A stretch of DNA of 64,000 nt from assembly GCA_027625915.1 (NCBI GenBank), contig JANTQA010000012.1, positions 7,834,501 through 7,898,500 on the forward strand, in the 5' to 3' direction. The notes beneath the pieces are model-generated. The model saw only the letters and a program-made list of their open reading frames with translations, ran no database searches and was not told the DNA's origin. A program made the position numbers and the translations under genes. Numbering within the stretch: position 1 is the first letter of the stretch; the number at the start of each line of letters is the position of its first letter. This DNA is from Anaeramoeba flamelloides. Taxonomy: Eukaryota; Metamonada; Anaeramoebidae. Positions 33,947 to 46,046 of the stretch are shown piece by piece.

Positions 33947-36900
33947 ATGTCATATCGACTTTCACAAAAAGAAGTTAAAGCGATCCAAAATGGAGATTTT
34001 TCAGAACTTACAAAATTCATTAAGAAAAGGAATGTCAATTACCGAACAGCCAGTTCGATGACACCTTTGCATCTATTATTAGACACAAATTTCCAGTTAA
34101 AACATATTCAATATTTGATTAATCTTGGAGCAAATGTTAATGCGAAAACGGACGACAAATCGACTGCACTTCATATACTAAGTCGAAGAAAAGATTTACA
34201 TTCTACTGATGAGAATTCAAATGAAGATAGTTCTTTTGCAAATAAATTGAAAAACAAGAAAAAAATTTTACAACAGCAACAAAAAGAAAAAGAAAAAGAT
34301 AAAGAAAGCGAAAAAGAAAAAGAAAAAGCGAAAAATAAAACCAAAGAAAACAAAGACGAAGAAAAAAATAAGATCGTCTTGTTGTCAAAGAAGAAAAAAG
34401 AACATAACAAATCGCCTCAAAGCACTGGTTTAAGCCCACAGCAAAACGAAAATGTGACAACGAATGTAAATAGCGTTGCAGCAATTTTCCAATTATTTGT
34501 AAATAACGGTGCAAATGTTAACGCAGTAAATGATCACTGTTTCACTCCATTACATTTGCTATGTCACCATAACCCAAAATTGGAATTAATCAAAATTTTG
34601 GTCAGCAATAATGCGGATGTCAATGCGTGTGATCAAGAGGACTGGACACCGTTGCATTACCTCTGCCGATACCATCCCGATACCGAGGTCATTTCCTATT
34701 TGCTTGCAAATAAGGCAAACCCAAATGCCAAAACGGACGGCCAATGGACACCTTTACATCACTTATGCCGATACCACGCAAAGATCGACACAATCAAGGC
34801 GCTTGTTGAAAAAGGCGGAAACGTGAATCAGCCAACCAATAAGGAATGGACTGTGATGCATTTAATTTGTATGTACAACTTTGATATCGAGATTGTCGAA
34901 TATTTGATTTCCAAAGGCGCAAACGTAAACGCACAAACGAGACAGCTTTGGAGCCCTCTTCATTACGTCTGTAGATACCTGGAAGATCTCGAGACAATCA
35001 AAACCTTAATTTCAAATGGCGCTAATTCCAGCTGTAAAACCAATTCTGGTTGGACGGCTCTACATTTCTTGTGCAGGTACCATGCAAAGGAGGATTTGTT
35101 TACAGCACTTTTCAGTAACACTATCACAATTAACGAAACAACAAATTCAATGGACACTCCTTTACATATACTTTTCCAAAACGACAAAATTAATGTTAAC
35201 ACTCTCAGGTTTTTAATATCCAAAGGTGCTGATATTAACTTAAAAAATGTAAATTTCAATTGTTTTTTTTTTTTTTTTTTTTGGTTGTTTTCCAATAAGA
35301 ATCAGAGACATGCGGCTAAATATAAATTTGACCCAACTAGTACATATTTTTCACAGATTAATTCCATTTTTTTTTCAACTGTTTTTATTAAATAAACGAA
35401 TTATTTACTTGGATATCTGATTTATGGGGAATATTTCCTTTTTTTTCCAAATTTTCTCATACAATCAAGAATTCTCACTCCTAAAGGTTTAACCACTCCG
35501 ATAAATTCCCCCCATGCTTGGGGAGTGAGTTACTCGCCAAAAATGAGTTTGAAGGTGCTCTTAATTTTGGTTGAAACAATCCAAATTAAAAAAAAAAAGT
35601 TTCAATGATTCTTAATTACAAAAATTCAAATTAAGTAATAATATTTAATGTATCCCTATTACAAAAATTTCAACTAACAAAAAAAGTTCAAAAGCATTTT
35701 CAATTCCAATAAATCAATTAAAAAAGAAAGTTTAATAAAAAATAAATTGGATCTCATTGGTAAAAAAATTCAACAGTGAAAAATAAGTTTAAAAGAATTT
35801 CAAAATTGTCAAAAAAAATCAATTTTATTTTTTTTTTTTAATTTTGAAGGCAGGAAATTAATTTCCTCTTATAGCTGTTAGGTTTTTTTTTATTAAAAAT
35901 AAAAAGAAAATTTCTTAAATTAACTTTTTATTTCTTAAATTGAAAAAAAACTAGGCACTATACCGCTTTGAACGACACTTGCCTAATTTCTAAATTTTTA
36001 GTTTAGAAACAATAATAAAAAATCATTATTTTTGTTATCAGTAACCAATGATAAAACGAATATAATGGTTTTTTACTTTTAATATTATATAAGATTTATA
36101 TTTTTATTAATTTGAATTTGTTCTTTAGTCCAAATTATTTGATTTTCTTTACAAAATGGACAGTAACGTAAAAAATGATTGATATCTTCATCTATTTGTA
36201 AGTTGAAATATTTTTTAAATAGATTACAAGATTTTGTATTTATTTTATAACTATCACAAACATAAGAATATCTATTTAGGTAATTTGTGAAATTTCTTAT
36301 TTTTAATATGGAAGCCAAGCACTTCCATTTTAAAATATTTTTTATCTTTAGCTTTTCCAGAATTTAAAAGAATTGAAATTTTATTGAATTTTCTGTTTAT
36401 TTCTTAAATTAAAAAAAAACGCCGTTAGCTTTTTCAGAATTCAAAAGAATTGCAGAAAAACCAAAGATTATTCTCTATTCTTTTGAATTCTGGAAAACTA
36501 AATTAATACTTTTTTTTAATTTTTGTTTTGATTAGAAAAGCAATATATTTTTGAAACAAAAACAGGAAAAGAAAAAAAGAAAACTGTTGTTAGGTTTTTT
36601 ATAATTTTAGAAATAAAAATTAAGTATTTTTCTCTAAAATTTTGAATTCTGGAAAATCTAACGTACGATTTTTTTTTACTAATTATAATAAAAAGAAAAT
36701 TTATTAATTTTACTTTTTATTTCTCCAATTAAAAAAAAAAAAAAAAAACTAGGCACTTGAAAGCGCTTTTAAACACTTTACAGTACTCCACTGTTATTAA
36801 GGACACAGCTTTTTATTTATATTGTTATTATACTGAATAATTTTTAAATATTCTTGGCCTTTCCATCCAGAACTATTTAATATGAAATTTTCTCTATATT

Positions 36901-39900
36901 GATTTCGATTCATATCTAGATAATTTTAATTTGTCTATTTCCCAATTCAAATTTTCATTATCTTTTTTTGAAAACTTTAAATTTTTGGATGTATGTACAA
37001 AACCAAGAATTTATAATTTCTTTTTGAGTTTAAATCTTCTTTTATATATCGAAATTCTTTATTAATCTATTTTTGCTTCAGTTTTATAGATTACCCTTGG
37101 GGGATGTGGATTAATTTTTAAAAAAAAATTATTACTTTTTTATTTATCCAAACACCAATCCTTTTAAATTATTTTTGAGTTAGATTAAAAGACAACTAAT
37201 CTATAAAATAATTGCTAATACATATTGATTAAAAAATTTCTAATTTTACTCCATTAGATAATTTATGTTGATTAAAAATCATTTTGATTGTTTTATAATT
37301 TTCTTTTACTTTTTTTAAGTTTTTTTGTAAATTTTTCTTCTTTTTCAAGACAAATTCCTCAATTTTTTATTTTTGATAATTGATTTGATTTTAAATATTT
37401 ATCAATATTTGGATTCGTTTCCAAATTCTTGAATAATTTTTATAAATTATTATCAAATTTTTGTCAATTTCTGAATAGGGGCTTTGTTATTAAAATCAAG
37501 TCATCTGAAAACATTTGAAAAAGATGAACCTTATCTTTTATTTTTTTTTTTAATTAAGAAATGGCTTGAAATCCAAAAATTAAAAGGAAAAGAGGATCTC
37601 GTTGATAAATTCATGTCCCTTCTTTTTTTATGCTATTTTTGTAACCAAGTTTTGATTTTTTCATTTTTAATATATTTATTGAGAGCATAGTGAACTAGTA
37701 TGTGACTAATTATGTCAAAGCGTTTTTTAAAATCAATGGCGGCACTAAAAAATAATTTATTTTTTTATTTTTTTTTTGAGTTCGAATAATAAATTAAGAA
37801 CTGCTATTCTTGTACCTAATTTTTTTTGGAAACCCCAATTGAGAATCTGATATTATACTCCAAGAGTCTTATATTCCTTCATAGATAATTTTTAGGAAAA
37901 ATCTTGCTAAATATGTTATTTTTTGAGATTTTTCTATACTTTAAAGGGGCCCCTTCATCTCTAGTTTTATGGGTAAATAAAAAATTTCTTTCATTAAAAA
38001 ATTTAATTATTTCTTCAATTAGCATTATTTATACAGTGTAAAAATATTTTTTGTATTCTTTTTAAAAAAATTGTATATTCTTTTTCATTATTTTTTTTTT
38101 TTTTTGGGTCCAAATTGTAGAATTGAATTTTATCAAAATCTTTGACTGGTTTTTTCTTTTGATATTGTTTAAATCATTAATATTTTATAAAGTAAATAAT
38201 AAATTGTATATAAAATCGTTTTAAATCTTCAATTTTTTAAAAATAATATTCTTGAATTAGTTTTATTATTTTTTTTTCAGGTTTTTTGCTAATTTCTTTA
38301 AAGTAATCGGAATAAGTATTTTCTATAGTTTTATTATTTAGTTAATTTTTTTTCAAGATTTTTTAATTTTCTTTAATAATTTACAATGGATTTGATCAGA
38401 TTCAAATTCAACATTAATTTGATTTATTAATTTATATCATTTTTGAATTTTTTTTTTTTAATTTTATAAATTAATTTATTTTTCATAACTTAAATTTTAA
38501 TTATATGAAATAATTCTTCGTGTTTATTTCTTAATTTTAAACAATATCCTTTCTTCTTGTAAAAATGGTTTTTTAATTTTTTTAAAAATTGATTCTATTA
38601 ATATTTTATTATCAAATAATTCATTAAATTTTCTCTGAAATAAATTAGGAATTTCAATGAACTATTTTTTTTAATTTCCCATTTGGAACTTATAAAACTT
38701 TTATTTCTTATTGTTTTATGTTCAATTAATTTGCTATGTCTGCTTTTTGATTTTTTTGGTCATTGATTTTTATTATTTGCTAATAAAAATCCATATTATT
38801 ATTAAGGCTTGATTTATTGTTACCAATTCCTAAAAAAACTGTTAATGATTTTTTGTATTTTATTTTTATTTGAATTAAAATCTCCACCAATTACAATATA
38901 ATGTAATTGATATTGAGTTGAAAGTATTTTATAAAATTTTTATATTTGAATAAGTTTTTATTTCTTCGATAAAGATTTTTTAATTAATAGAATTGTACAA
39001 ATGAGTTCCCATGAAATCTTTGTGTGGTATCAATATTTATCTAATAAAATAAATTAAAATATTTTTATATACATTCAAAGAATAAAAAAAAAAAACCCAT
39101 TATATTGATAACCCTTAAGGAATTTGTTTGAAAATGAAATATGTATAATTTGAATATCAAAGAAATAACAGAAGTAGATGAAACCTTTTTATTTCAATAA
39201 AATAAATTTTTGAAAAGTATCAAACTAGATTCTATAAATAAAAGAAAGAAAAATTAATAGGAATATTGTGTTTTTCCGAAATCACAGAAATAAAATTAAA
39301 CTTTCTCATGATTTTTAAAGTTTTTTATTATGTTTAAAAAATTATTGGTAAGCATTGGTTTATATGATGTATGTTGTTTCGGTGACTTATTATTATTTTT
39401 TTTTTTTTCAAAAAAAAAAAAAAAAAAAGGCAATCAATAATTTTAATTAAGGGTTTACCAAATTAAGGATTCACTTTTTATAAAAATAATAATAATCAGC
39501 CTACTTTAAATAACAAAGATGAAATAAACATTTATTATTTAAAAAAAAATTAAAAAAACATGAAATTTTTATTTTTAAATTTTTTTTTTATTAATTGCAT
39601 TTATTAATATTTTTACAAATATTTTTCTTGTAATTTTTATTTATTTTCTTATTTTATAATAGAGTGTAAGTATTATTATCTTTGTATTTTTTATTTGATT
39701 TTTGTATATAAAAATATATTATTATTCTTTTCATTATTATTTTGTTTGCATGATAATAATTAATATTTCAATGGGTTTTAAATTAATAGGAGGTAAGAAT
39801 TATTATTATTTTTTTAGTATAATTTTTTATATATTATCAGGAATATTTTTTTTTTCTTTTTATCTATTTTCAAAAAAAAAAGTGTTTAACGCCATTAGAC

Positions 39901-40221
39901 ATAGCAATAAAAAATGGGCATGAAGATTATATTGAAATAACTAAGAAATTAATTCAGGAATCAAAAATTCAACAAGAAGAAAAAAAGAAAAATAAAAAAT
40001 TATTAACGGAATATTCTAATCTAAAAGAAAAAATTGCACAAACGAAAATTGATAAAAAAAAGATCGAAAGTCAACGATGGGAAACAATACTCGAAAGAGA
40101 AAGGTTACATGAAGAAAATTATAAAACAGGGAGGGTTAAAGAAAAAACCACACAATTAAGAAGAGAAAATCGTAAATTGGAACTCGAGTTAAAAATGTTA
40201 TTAAACAGTGGTATATTGTAA
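33947..40221 (+). CDS. Ankyrin-repeat/coiled-coil protein, two exons with a 4.6-kb intron
   Basis: Exon 1 33947-35248 (434 codons, donor GTAAAT) and exon 2 39883-40221 after acceptor AAAAAAAAAG; the product is 546 aa. Exon 1 ends GADINLKN at a codon boundary and exon 2 begins CLTPLDIAIKNGHEDY, so the join falls inside one ankyrin repeat and completes it. About eleven repeats (about 36-84 and 155-462) show T-P-L-H and G-A-x-V-N-A consensus; several carry WTPLHYLCRYH. A KEK/KDK-rich low-complexity insert sits at about 85-150. The C-terminal 80 residues are a charged coiled coil (KKLLTEYSNLKEKIA ... RRENRKLELELKMLL). It is probably a protein-binding scaffold; partner unknown. The frame running past 35248 translates only the intron. 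Confidence 0.85.
35480..35790 (+). repeat. Dispersed repeat K, copy 1 (inside the ankyrin intron)
   Basis: Direct copy of 43200-43480: shared GAAGGTGCTCTT, AAATTTCAACTAACAAAAA and AAGTTCAAAAGCATT, then CAATTCCAATAAATCAATT. About 300 bp, no ORF, no clear terminal repeats. Confidence 0.7.
35870..36010. repeat. Hairpin family G, copy 2
   Basis: GTTAGGTTTTTTTTTATT then AAAAAGAAAATTTCTTAAATT and its inverse, ending AAAAAAAACTAGGCAC. A palindrome of about 80 bp. Confidence 0.55.
36085..39060 (-). mobile_element. Decayed LINE (non-LTR retrotransposon), antisense in the ankyrin intron
   Basis: Read on the minus strand, landmarks appear in the expected order but in different frames: an APE-type endonuclease motif YIVIGGDFNSN (about 38890), RT block GFQKKLGTRIAVLNLL (about 37815), AAIDFKKRFDIISH (about 37725), QRDPL (about 37600, from QGDPLSP) and FSDDLILI (about 37500, from YADD). 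The C-terminal zinc-knuckle-like EDINHFLRYCPFCKE follows (36150-36200, in a 77-aa open frame). There are many frameshifts and stops. The element is interrupted near 36320-36800 by family G hairpins. APE endonuclease plus a C-terminal Cys/His motif points to the L1/Jockey/I side of LINEs. Confidence 0.8.
36310..36800. repeat. Hairpin family G, copy 3 (tandem hairpins)
   Basis: Repeated pairs of AATTCAAAAGAATTG / CAATTC-type palindromes and TAATTTTAGAAATAAAAATT-type hairpins, ending AAAAAAACTAGGCACTTG. These are the same modules as at 28950 and 35870. It interrupts the LINE. Confidence 0.5.
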
Positions 40222-40284
40222 TTAATATATATTTTTTTCAAATCAATTTGACTAAAAAAATTTTTCTTATTTTTTAAAAATAAA

Positions 40285-40905
40285 TAAACTCTCTTTCAAA
40301 AATGTTGGTTCATTTTATTATTTTAATCAGAGTTGTTTTGAGGGTTTTATTCGGTATTATTATCAAAAAAATATTTTAAAATTTTTGGATCAAAATCATT
40401 TTTTTTAAATCAGTAAATTTTTAGTTTTTTTCTTTTTACAATATCTATTCTTTTTTTTTTTTTTTCTTATTTTTTTCTTTTTTGATTTCTTTTTCTTATT
40501 TTTTTTGATGATTCTTTTGTTAAAAAAGGAAATAGTGGGGGGAAATAAGTTTCTCGAAAAGGCAGATAAATTTTAAGAAAATTGAGACTATGTAAGGTAT
40601 TTTACAATGGATTTAATTATTTGCAAAAAATCTTCTTGTTCAACTTTGGTTTCATGAAATTTCAATAATAAAAAATCTATAATGCTCTTTTCAAAAAAAG
40701 CGAATCACTTTTTTTTTGAGTTTCTGGTTTTATTATTTTTAATTGTTAAAATATCAGATTTTAATATATTAAGAATGATTTAAAAGTTAATTATAAATCA
40801 GATTTAGCAATTAGTTGTTCTTGTATACTAAAGGATATATATATATATATATATATATTTCAATTTTATCTTATTTCAGATGAGTCACAATTTTTGAAAT
40901 GGGTT
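40285..40905 (-). mobile_element. Element I, copy 2
   Basis: Reverse-orientation homologue of 4686-5285. Right end GAGTCACAATTTTTGAAATG; inner block AACTAATTGCTAAATCTGA (inverse) matches 4755 and following; GTTGAACAAGAAGATTTTT (inverse) matches 4932. Contains a (TA)n run at 40836-40857. It begins about 60 bp after the ankyrin stop codon. Confidence 0.6.
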
Positions 40906-41416
40906 TTATTTGAATTTTACTTTTTCGTTGTTGTTCTTTTTAACTTGAAACTAGTAATTTTAATGTACAATTACTTCAAAATGTAAATTTTTTCTAAGAA
41001 TCAAGTAAATAATAACCCTACAATTAAACACACCCAAGGTGGATAGGTGGTCTTCAAAATTTTTTTGAAAAATTCTTTACTAATTACACTGGTTTTTTTT
41101 ATATTTAAATATTTCAAAAATAATTTTTTCCATATTAAATTAAAAATAAAATTCAAGTAAAGAAGAAGAAATATTATCAATTTTTTTAGATAAGAACAAG
41201 AAAAAATTGTATTATTTTTATTGTTTTTTTGAAAAAATTTTTTTTTTTTTTTAATTTCACTTTTTCGTTACGATCTCTATAAATATTTTCTATTGGTACA
41301 TCTGGCATTTCTCTTTTTATTATAATTTTCATTTTTTGAATTATAAAAATGATTTTCATGGCAAAATTTCTCAGAAACTTAGAAACTAAAAATTTGTGAA
41401 ATTTGCTTTACAACTC

Positions 41417-42178
41417 GGAAAAAAAAGTTCAAAACGAATTTTAATTGGAAACGTTCATAGAACCTAAAAATGAAAATCAAATCTCTAAAGGTACTAGTCT
41501 ATTATTTTTTTTCACCAATTCCTAAATAAGGATTCCTTATATAGAAATATATTTAATATTGAAAATAAACAAGGATTTTCAAGTCTTAGTAATTGGCAAA
41601 AAAATTTCTCAATCTATGTTAAATTTAGGTAAAAAAAATGAATCTAAATTAGTCCCACAAGAGATTAAACAAATTAACTTCAACAAATAATTTGTTATAT
41701 TAATATCAATCTGATTAATACAAACAATTTAATTCTCATTTATGATCGAAATACAATAAATTATTTTGGAGATCTTAAAAATAATTAAAACGATTTCACT
41801 TTTAAGTACAAACTTTAGAGGATAATTTAGAAACAGAAAAATCTCAAAACATGTACAAAAATCCTGATTCTTGAAAAATGGTTTGAGTAAAAAAACAATT
41901 CCAAAAAAAAAGTGCCTTAATTTGAGATTACTTTGTGCTGTAAATATAGTGGAAAACTTGTTTCTTAAAAATTGATCCTGAAGCGAAATTTTTTAATAAT
42001 TGATCAATCAAATAAATCCCCATACTAAAAAGAGGATTATTCAAAAAATTGTTATTGTCCTGAGTCGTCCATTTTATCTTTAAATATTTTTTTTTTCTTT
42101 TATAAATTGATCTTGTTTATCATTTTCTGTTATTCTTAATTTCCCAATTAAAAATCATGTTTAGCTTTTTTTCCCAAA
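41417..42178. mobile_element. Element E, copy 3, with an old MITE A inside
   Basis: Left AAGTTCAAAACGAATTTTAATT and TAGAACCT; right (inverse) AAAGCTAAACATGATTTTT AATTGGG. Diverged. The insertion at about 41803-41975 (CACTTTTAAGTACAAACTTT ... AAAAGTGCCTTAATTTGAG) is a decayed copy of the Tc1/mariner MITE at 15043. Confidence 0.55.
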
Positions 42179-42338
42179 TGGTAACTATAAAGAATGGATC
42201 TAAAAAATACGAACTGGTAAAGCTTATTATTTTTAATGGACGACAATGCCAAGGGGTTTGAGAATAATCAACAAAATCATGAAAATCCGCGAATCATTTT
42301 TTTTCCTTCGTTATTTGAATTTAAAAAATTTTTTAAAA

Positions 42339-42969
42339 ATGAGTCAAATCATCAAAAAACCACAACAAACAGAACAAGAGAAAGTCAAACACATTAGAAT
42401 TACTTTAAGTGGAACCAACGTTCTCCCTGTTGAAAAGGTATCAAAAAATTTCATTGATGCCGCTAAAGAACATGACTTAAAAGTAAAAGGACCAATCCGC
42501 CTACCAACAAAAAGATTGTGCATCACTACAAGAAAGTCCCCTTGTGGAGAAGGTAACCGGTTTTGGTTTTTTTTTGTTAATTTTTGTTTTTTTTGTTTGC
42601 TTTTTTTCTTTATTTATTTATTTTTCTTTTTGCTTTTTTTCTTTGTTTGATTTTTTTTTTTTTTTGTTTTTCAAAATTCAATAGGTACAAAAACATGGGA
42701 TAGATTTGAAATGAGAATTTATAAAAGAATAATCGATCTTTATTGTCAATCAACTGTTGTTAAAAGAATTGTAAATATTTTAGATCTTTTCCTTTTTTTT
42801 TTTTTTTTTTTTTTTTCATTTCAATCAAACCAAGGTTAACTAACAAACAAACAAAAAATTGTTTTTTTATCACTCTTTTTATGATTTTTGTTTTCCTGTT
42901 TTCTATTAAATTCTAAAGGCTCGGTTAAGTGTTGAAACAGGTGTAGACGTTGAAGTAACAATCCTATAA
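42339..42969 (+). CDS. RPS20: 40S ribosomal protein uS10 (RPS20)
   Basis: Three exons: 42339-42552, 42685-42770 and 42919-42969, giving 116 aa (human 119). Introns are 132 and 148 bp with GT-AG ends and split Gly ([12 protein letters not shown]) and [48 protein letters not shown] and GVDVEV are all hallmark uS10 motifs. The protein sits in the head of the small ribosomal subunit. An in-frame ATG 93 bp upstream was rejected because it would add a tail absent from the family. This is the only host gene here with only small introns. Confidence 0.95.
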
Positions 42970-43199
42970 ACAACATTTCACAAATAGAAGATCTCCTAAA
43001 TTTTTTTTTATTTTCAAAGTATCTGTTTTTTTTAATTTCTTTTTGCTTTTTCTTTTGGAAATTTTTTTTTCAACAATCAAAAGTAATGAAACAAATTAGT
43101 AAAAATTAGAAATAAAATATTCAAATTTAAAATTCAAAAACTTCTGATTTTCTTGTTTGTTAATTTTTTTTTTTTTTTTTCTATAAAAACTTGGCTTTT

Positions 43200-43480
43200 T
43201 AACCACCATAAATTTCCTTCAAACTCAAGGAGTGGGTTAGTCTCTAAAAATGATATTTTGAAGGTGCTCTTTATTTGCTTGGAATAATAAAAAGAAAAGA
43301 AATCCAAGATTCAAATTTCAAAAAAAAAATTCACAGTCTTTCAATTACACCAACTCAAATTAAGAAATAATATTTCAAGGATCTCAATCCCAAAAATTTC
43401 AACTAACAAAAAAAAGTTCAAAAGCATTCTCAATTCCAATAAATCAATTAAAAAAGAAAGATTCATAAAAAATACAAAGA
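43200..43480 (+). repeat. Dispersed repeat K, copy 2
   Basis: See copy 1 at 35480: same order of blocks, about 80 percent alike by eye in the best 120 bp (43370-43470). Confidence 0.7.
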
Positions 43481-43852
43481 ATATCAAAATTGTCAAAAAA
43501 AAAAATAAAATAAAAATTCCAAAAAAAACTTCAAAAAATAAAAAAAAATTTTATTTCGAGAAATCCAAAAAAATCAAAAATTGTGAACCAATATTAATTT
43601 TTTATTGTGGTAATTTATTGTTTTTTGTCAAAAAAAATATTGGATCTTGGTAGGTATTCTATTTTTGATTGAGGATCGGATCAAATTGATTACAAGATTA
43701 TGAGAAAATTAATTTTTTTTTTTTATGAAAATGAGATTTTAAAATCCTAATGGAAAAAAAAATTCTTATATTTTGTTTCAAAATTATTAAATTTGTCATT
43801 TTAAAAAATTTAAAGGGTAGAATTCAAAACGTGTGTAGTTGTACTAAATGAG

Positions 43853-44029
43853 ATGCTACATCAAAACCGAAAGAAAATCTGTTTATATTTCAGAACCAAT
43901 TCTATTGAGAAAAATAACAAGAATGTTCTCAATAATCCATTCTTTTTGGGAAGCAAAGTAGATGAACCATATCATGATATTAGAAAAAACAAATTCTTAA
44001 ATCGAAAACGAAAAGCCAAACTTCATTAA
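43853..44029 (+). CDS. Possible short ORF, basic C-terminus, unrecognised
   Basis: 58 codons, ATG start. The C-terminal half (NNPFFLGSKVDEPYHDIRKN then a basic tail) has protein-like composition and is free of poly-T artefacts, but no family is recognised. It could be a short gene, an exon or a relic. Confidence 0.2.
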   Translation: MLHQNRKKICLYFRTNSIEKNNKNVLNNPFFLGSKVDEPYHDIRKNKFLNRKRKAKLH

Positions 44030-44655
44030 TATTCTACCAAATCCAATTTTTCCAAAATTTTATTTGAGAAAAGTTGAAATGAAAAAAGAAGATCAATACA
44101 ATAAAAAATACTTTTTCTTTCTGAAATATCGATTTGGCAAGAAACCTAAACAACTTTTTTGTGGGGTTAGTGTCAAAAAAAGTCATAAATACAAAAAATA
44201 CCCCACAATAATAAATATTTAAAATTTTATCCTTTTGAAAGATTGTAGTTCTGATCTAATCATTTCAATTCCGAGGTGTAGCTTGAAAAGGACACCACAC
44301 TATCAATTGCTTCTAAAAAGTATTCACACCAAATTATTTTTATGCTCTCCAACAGTTCCTTAGATCCTTTCGGAAATTAACCTGTATCATTTTTCGACAC
44401 CCCTTCCCTTTTTTCAGTTTTTGTGTTGTGATGTAAAATTTATTTCTTATAAATTAAAAGATGTTTCTCTGAAAGCAAAGATCCAAAACTGGTAATTTAA
44501 TCTCATTTCAAATTCCAATTGAGTTAGTTTTGACAAACAATTGTCTTTTTTTTTTTATACTTGACTAATTCGGATTTAACGCTTTTATAAATCAATTTCA
44601 ACTTTGAAAAAATCAAAGGAATTTTAGATTTCTCCTAAAGACAAAGAATAACAAG

Positions 44656-45074
44656 ATGAGATTCGGAAAAACATTAGTACATGTAGTTGCATCTGTTGAA
44701 AATCAAATAGCTTCTGAGAGTGACTGTAAAAATCTTGATTGTTAGAAATTTTTTCACTATAATTTTGTTCTCAAAATTTCGATCTAAAAGTAAAAATCAT
44801 AAAACAAATCAACTTTGAAAACACTAAAACAAACCTAATAACTTTTTTTAATGATTCCAAATTTCCTTAATCAATTAATTATTATTTGCTTTTTTCACAA
44901 AAAGAAAATTCGATTGTTCAAAAAAAATTTTTTTAATCTTTTTTTTTTATTTGTTTTTTACTCCTTTTGTAGTGCTTATATCTTTGTTAAAAAACTACAC
45001 CTGTAGTGAATGCCATTAACGAATCGGTAAACCGTTGTACTGGATCTGATTGTATAATTAAAACGATTGTTTAA
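44656..45074 (+). CDS. Possible two-exon microgene, unrecognised
   Basis: Exon 1 44656-44725 (MRFGKTLVHVVASVENQIAS...) ends at GACT|GTAAAA. Exon 2 45007-45074 follows CACCTGTAG and reads NAINESVNRCTGSDCII to a stop. The spliced product would be 45 aa. Phase agrees across the junction and composition is coding-like, but there is no homology to support it. An alternative acceptor is at 44972. Confidence 0.2.
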
Positions 45075-46046
45075 AAATTAAAATTTTAATTTTTACCCTT
45101 TTGTCAATTTAAAAGTTATCTCTCTAAATTCAAGACTTTTTCTCATTTAGTGATCAGAAATGCAACACCTTTGAGCAGAAAATACTTCCAAGGAATTTGT
45201 CAATTTAAATCGAATTAAATGTGTAATTCTTATATTTTTGAAATTTTTCAATAGAATTCAAAAAAAACATCAAAATTAGTTGAAGTAATTGTAATGGGAC
45301 TCAAAAAATCTTTTCAGAATTGGTTCAGCAAACTTTTGATTAGATTTTTGATTTAGATAATTTTTATGAGATGTGAGTTTAAAGCAAATAAAAAAAATTC
45401 CAACATATTCTTTTTGGGCTTTGTTCTGTTTCAATAAAAAAATCTTGTTCGAAATTTAAAAACTATAAATAGAATAAGTTAATTTTCAATTTTTTTTCTT
45501 GAACAAATGTATCATGTCCAGTAGTGAAATTGGGGTGAAAAATTAAAAAAAATTTTAATACAAATTTTTGAGAAAAAATTATTCGAAAATAAAAAAAATG
45601 AAATATAAAGTTTCTGAAATTTTAAGGAAACAAACCCATAACTCTAAAATCCCACCCACAAATTTCTTCTAATGAGTAAAGACTTTTTAAAAAAATTTAG
45701 TGATTTTTTTCTACCTTTTGAAAAGTCTGTAAAAGTACCCCAAATAAAAAACTCTCTCAAAATGCAACAGAAGAAATGTTTAATAGCAAGAAAAATAGAA
45801 CACACTGTGGGGGTTGCTTCAAAATCTAAATTAGATTGATGAAAAAAATAGAGTATTTCCAAAAAAATGCAAACCTGATTGACAAACAACAAGAGAAACA
45901 AATGTGTGAGCGAATTACAAAAAAAAAGTTCATTTTTCAAAAACTGATCATACACAACAATTATTTTTTTTTCAACAACCACAACAAAAAACCAAAAAAT
46001 AAATTTTCTTTTGAAATTCAAAAACCCAACTAAAGCAAAAAAAATA

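Larger units (their letters stand above)
43481..46046. other. Spacer with two weak coding candidates
   Basis: Mostly AT-rich. Two short frames at 43853-44029 and 44656-45074 are listed separately. The stretch 44230-44420 is less AT-rich and contains a short inverted pair GGTGTAGC...AAAGGACACCAC (44276-44304), purpose unknown. The minus-strand frame 45644-46147 is rejected (Phe-rich antisense). Confidence 0.4.

Noticed and set aside
35249-35395. Coding continuation of ankyrin exon 1
   Set aside because: After the GTAAAT donor the frame becomes poly-Phe and loses the ankyrin pattern, while the exon at 39883 completes the repeat exactly.
42246-42338. N-terminal extension of uS10 from an upstream in-frame ATG
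   Set aside because: The extension is absent from the family and the ATG at 42339 gives the expected length.
44656-44745. MRFGK start as an SPX domain
   Set aside because: Only the first five residues resemble SPX proteins; the following residues and the early stop do not.
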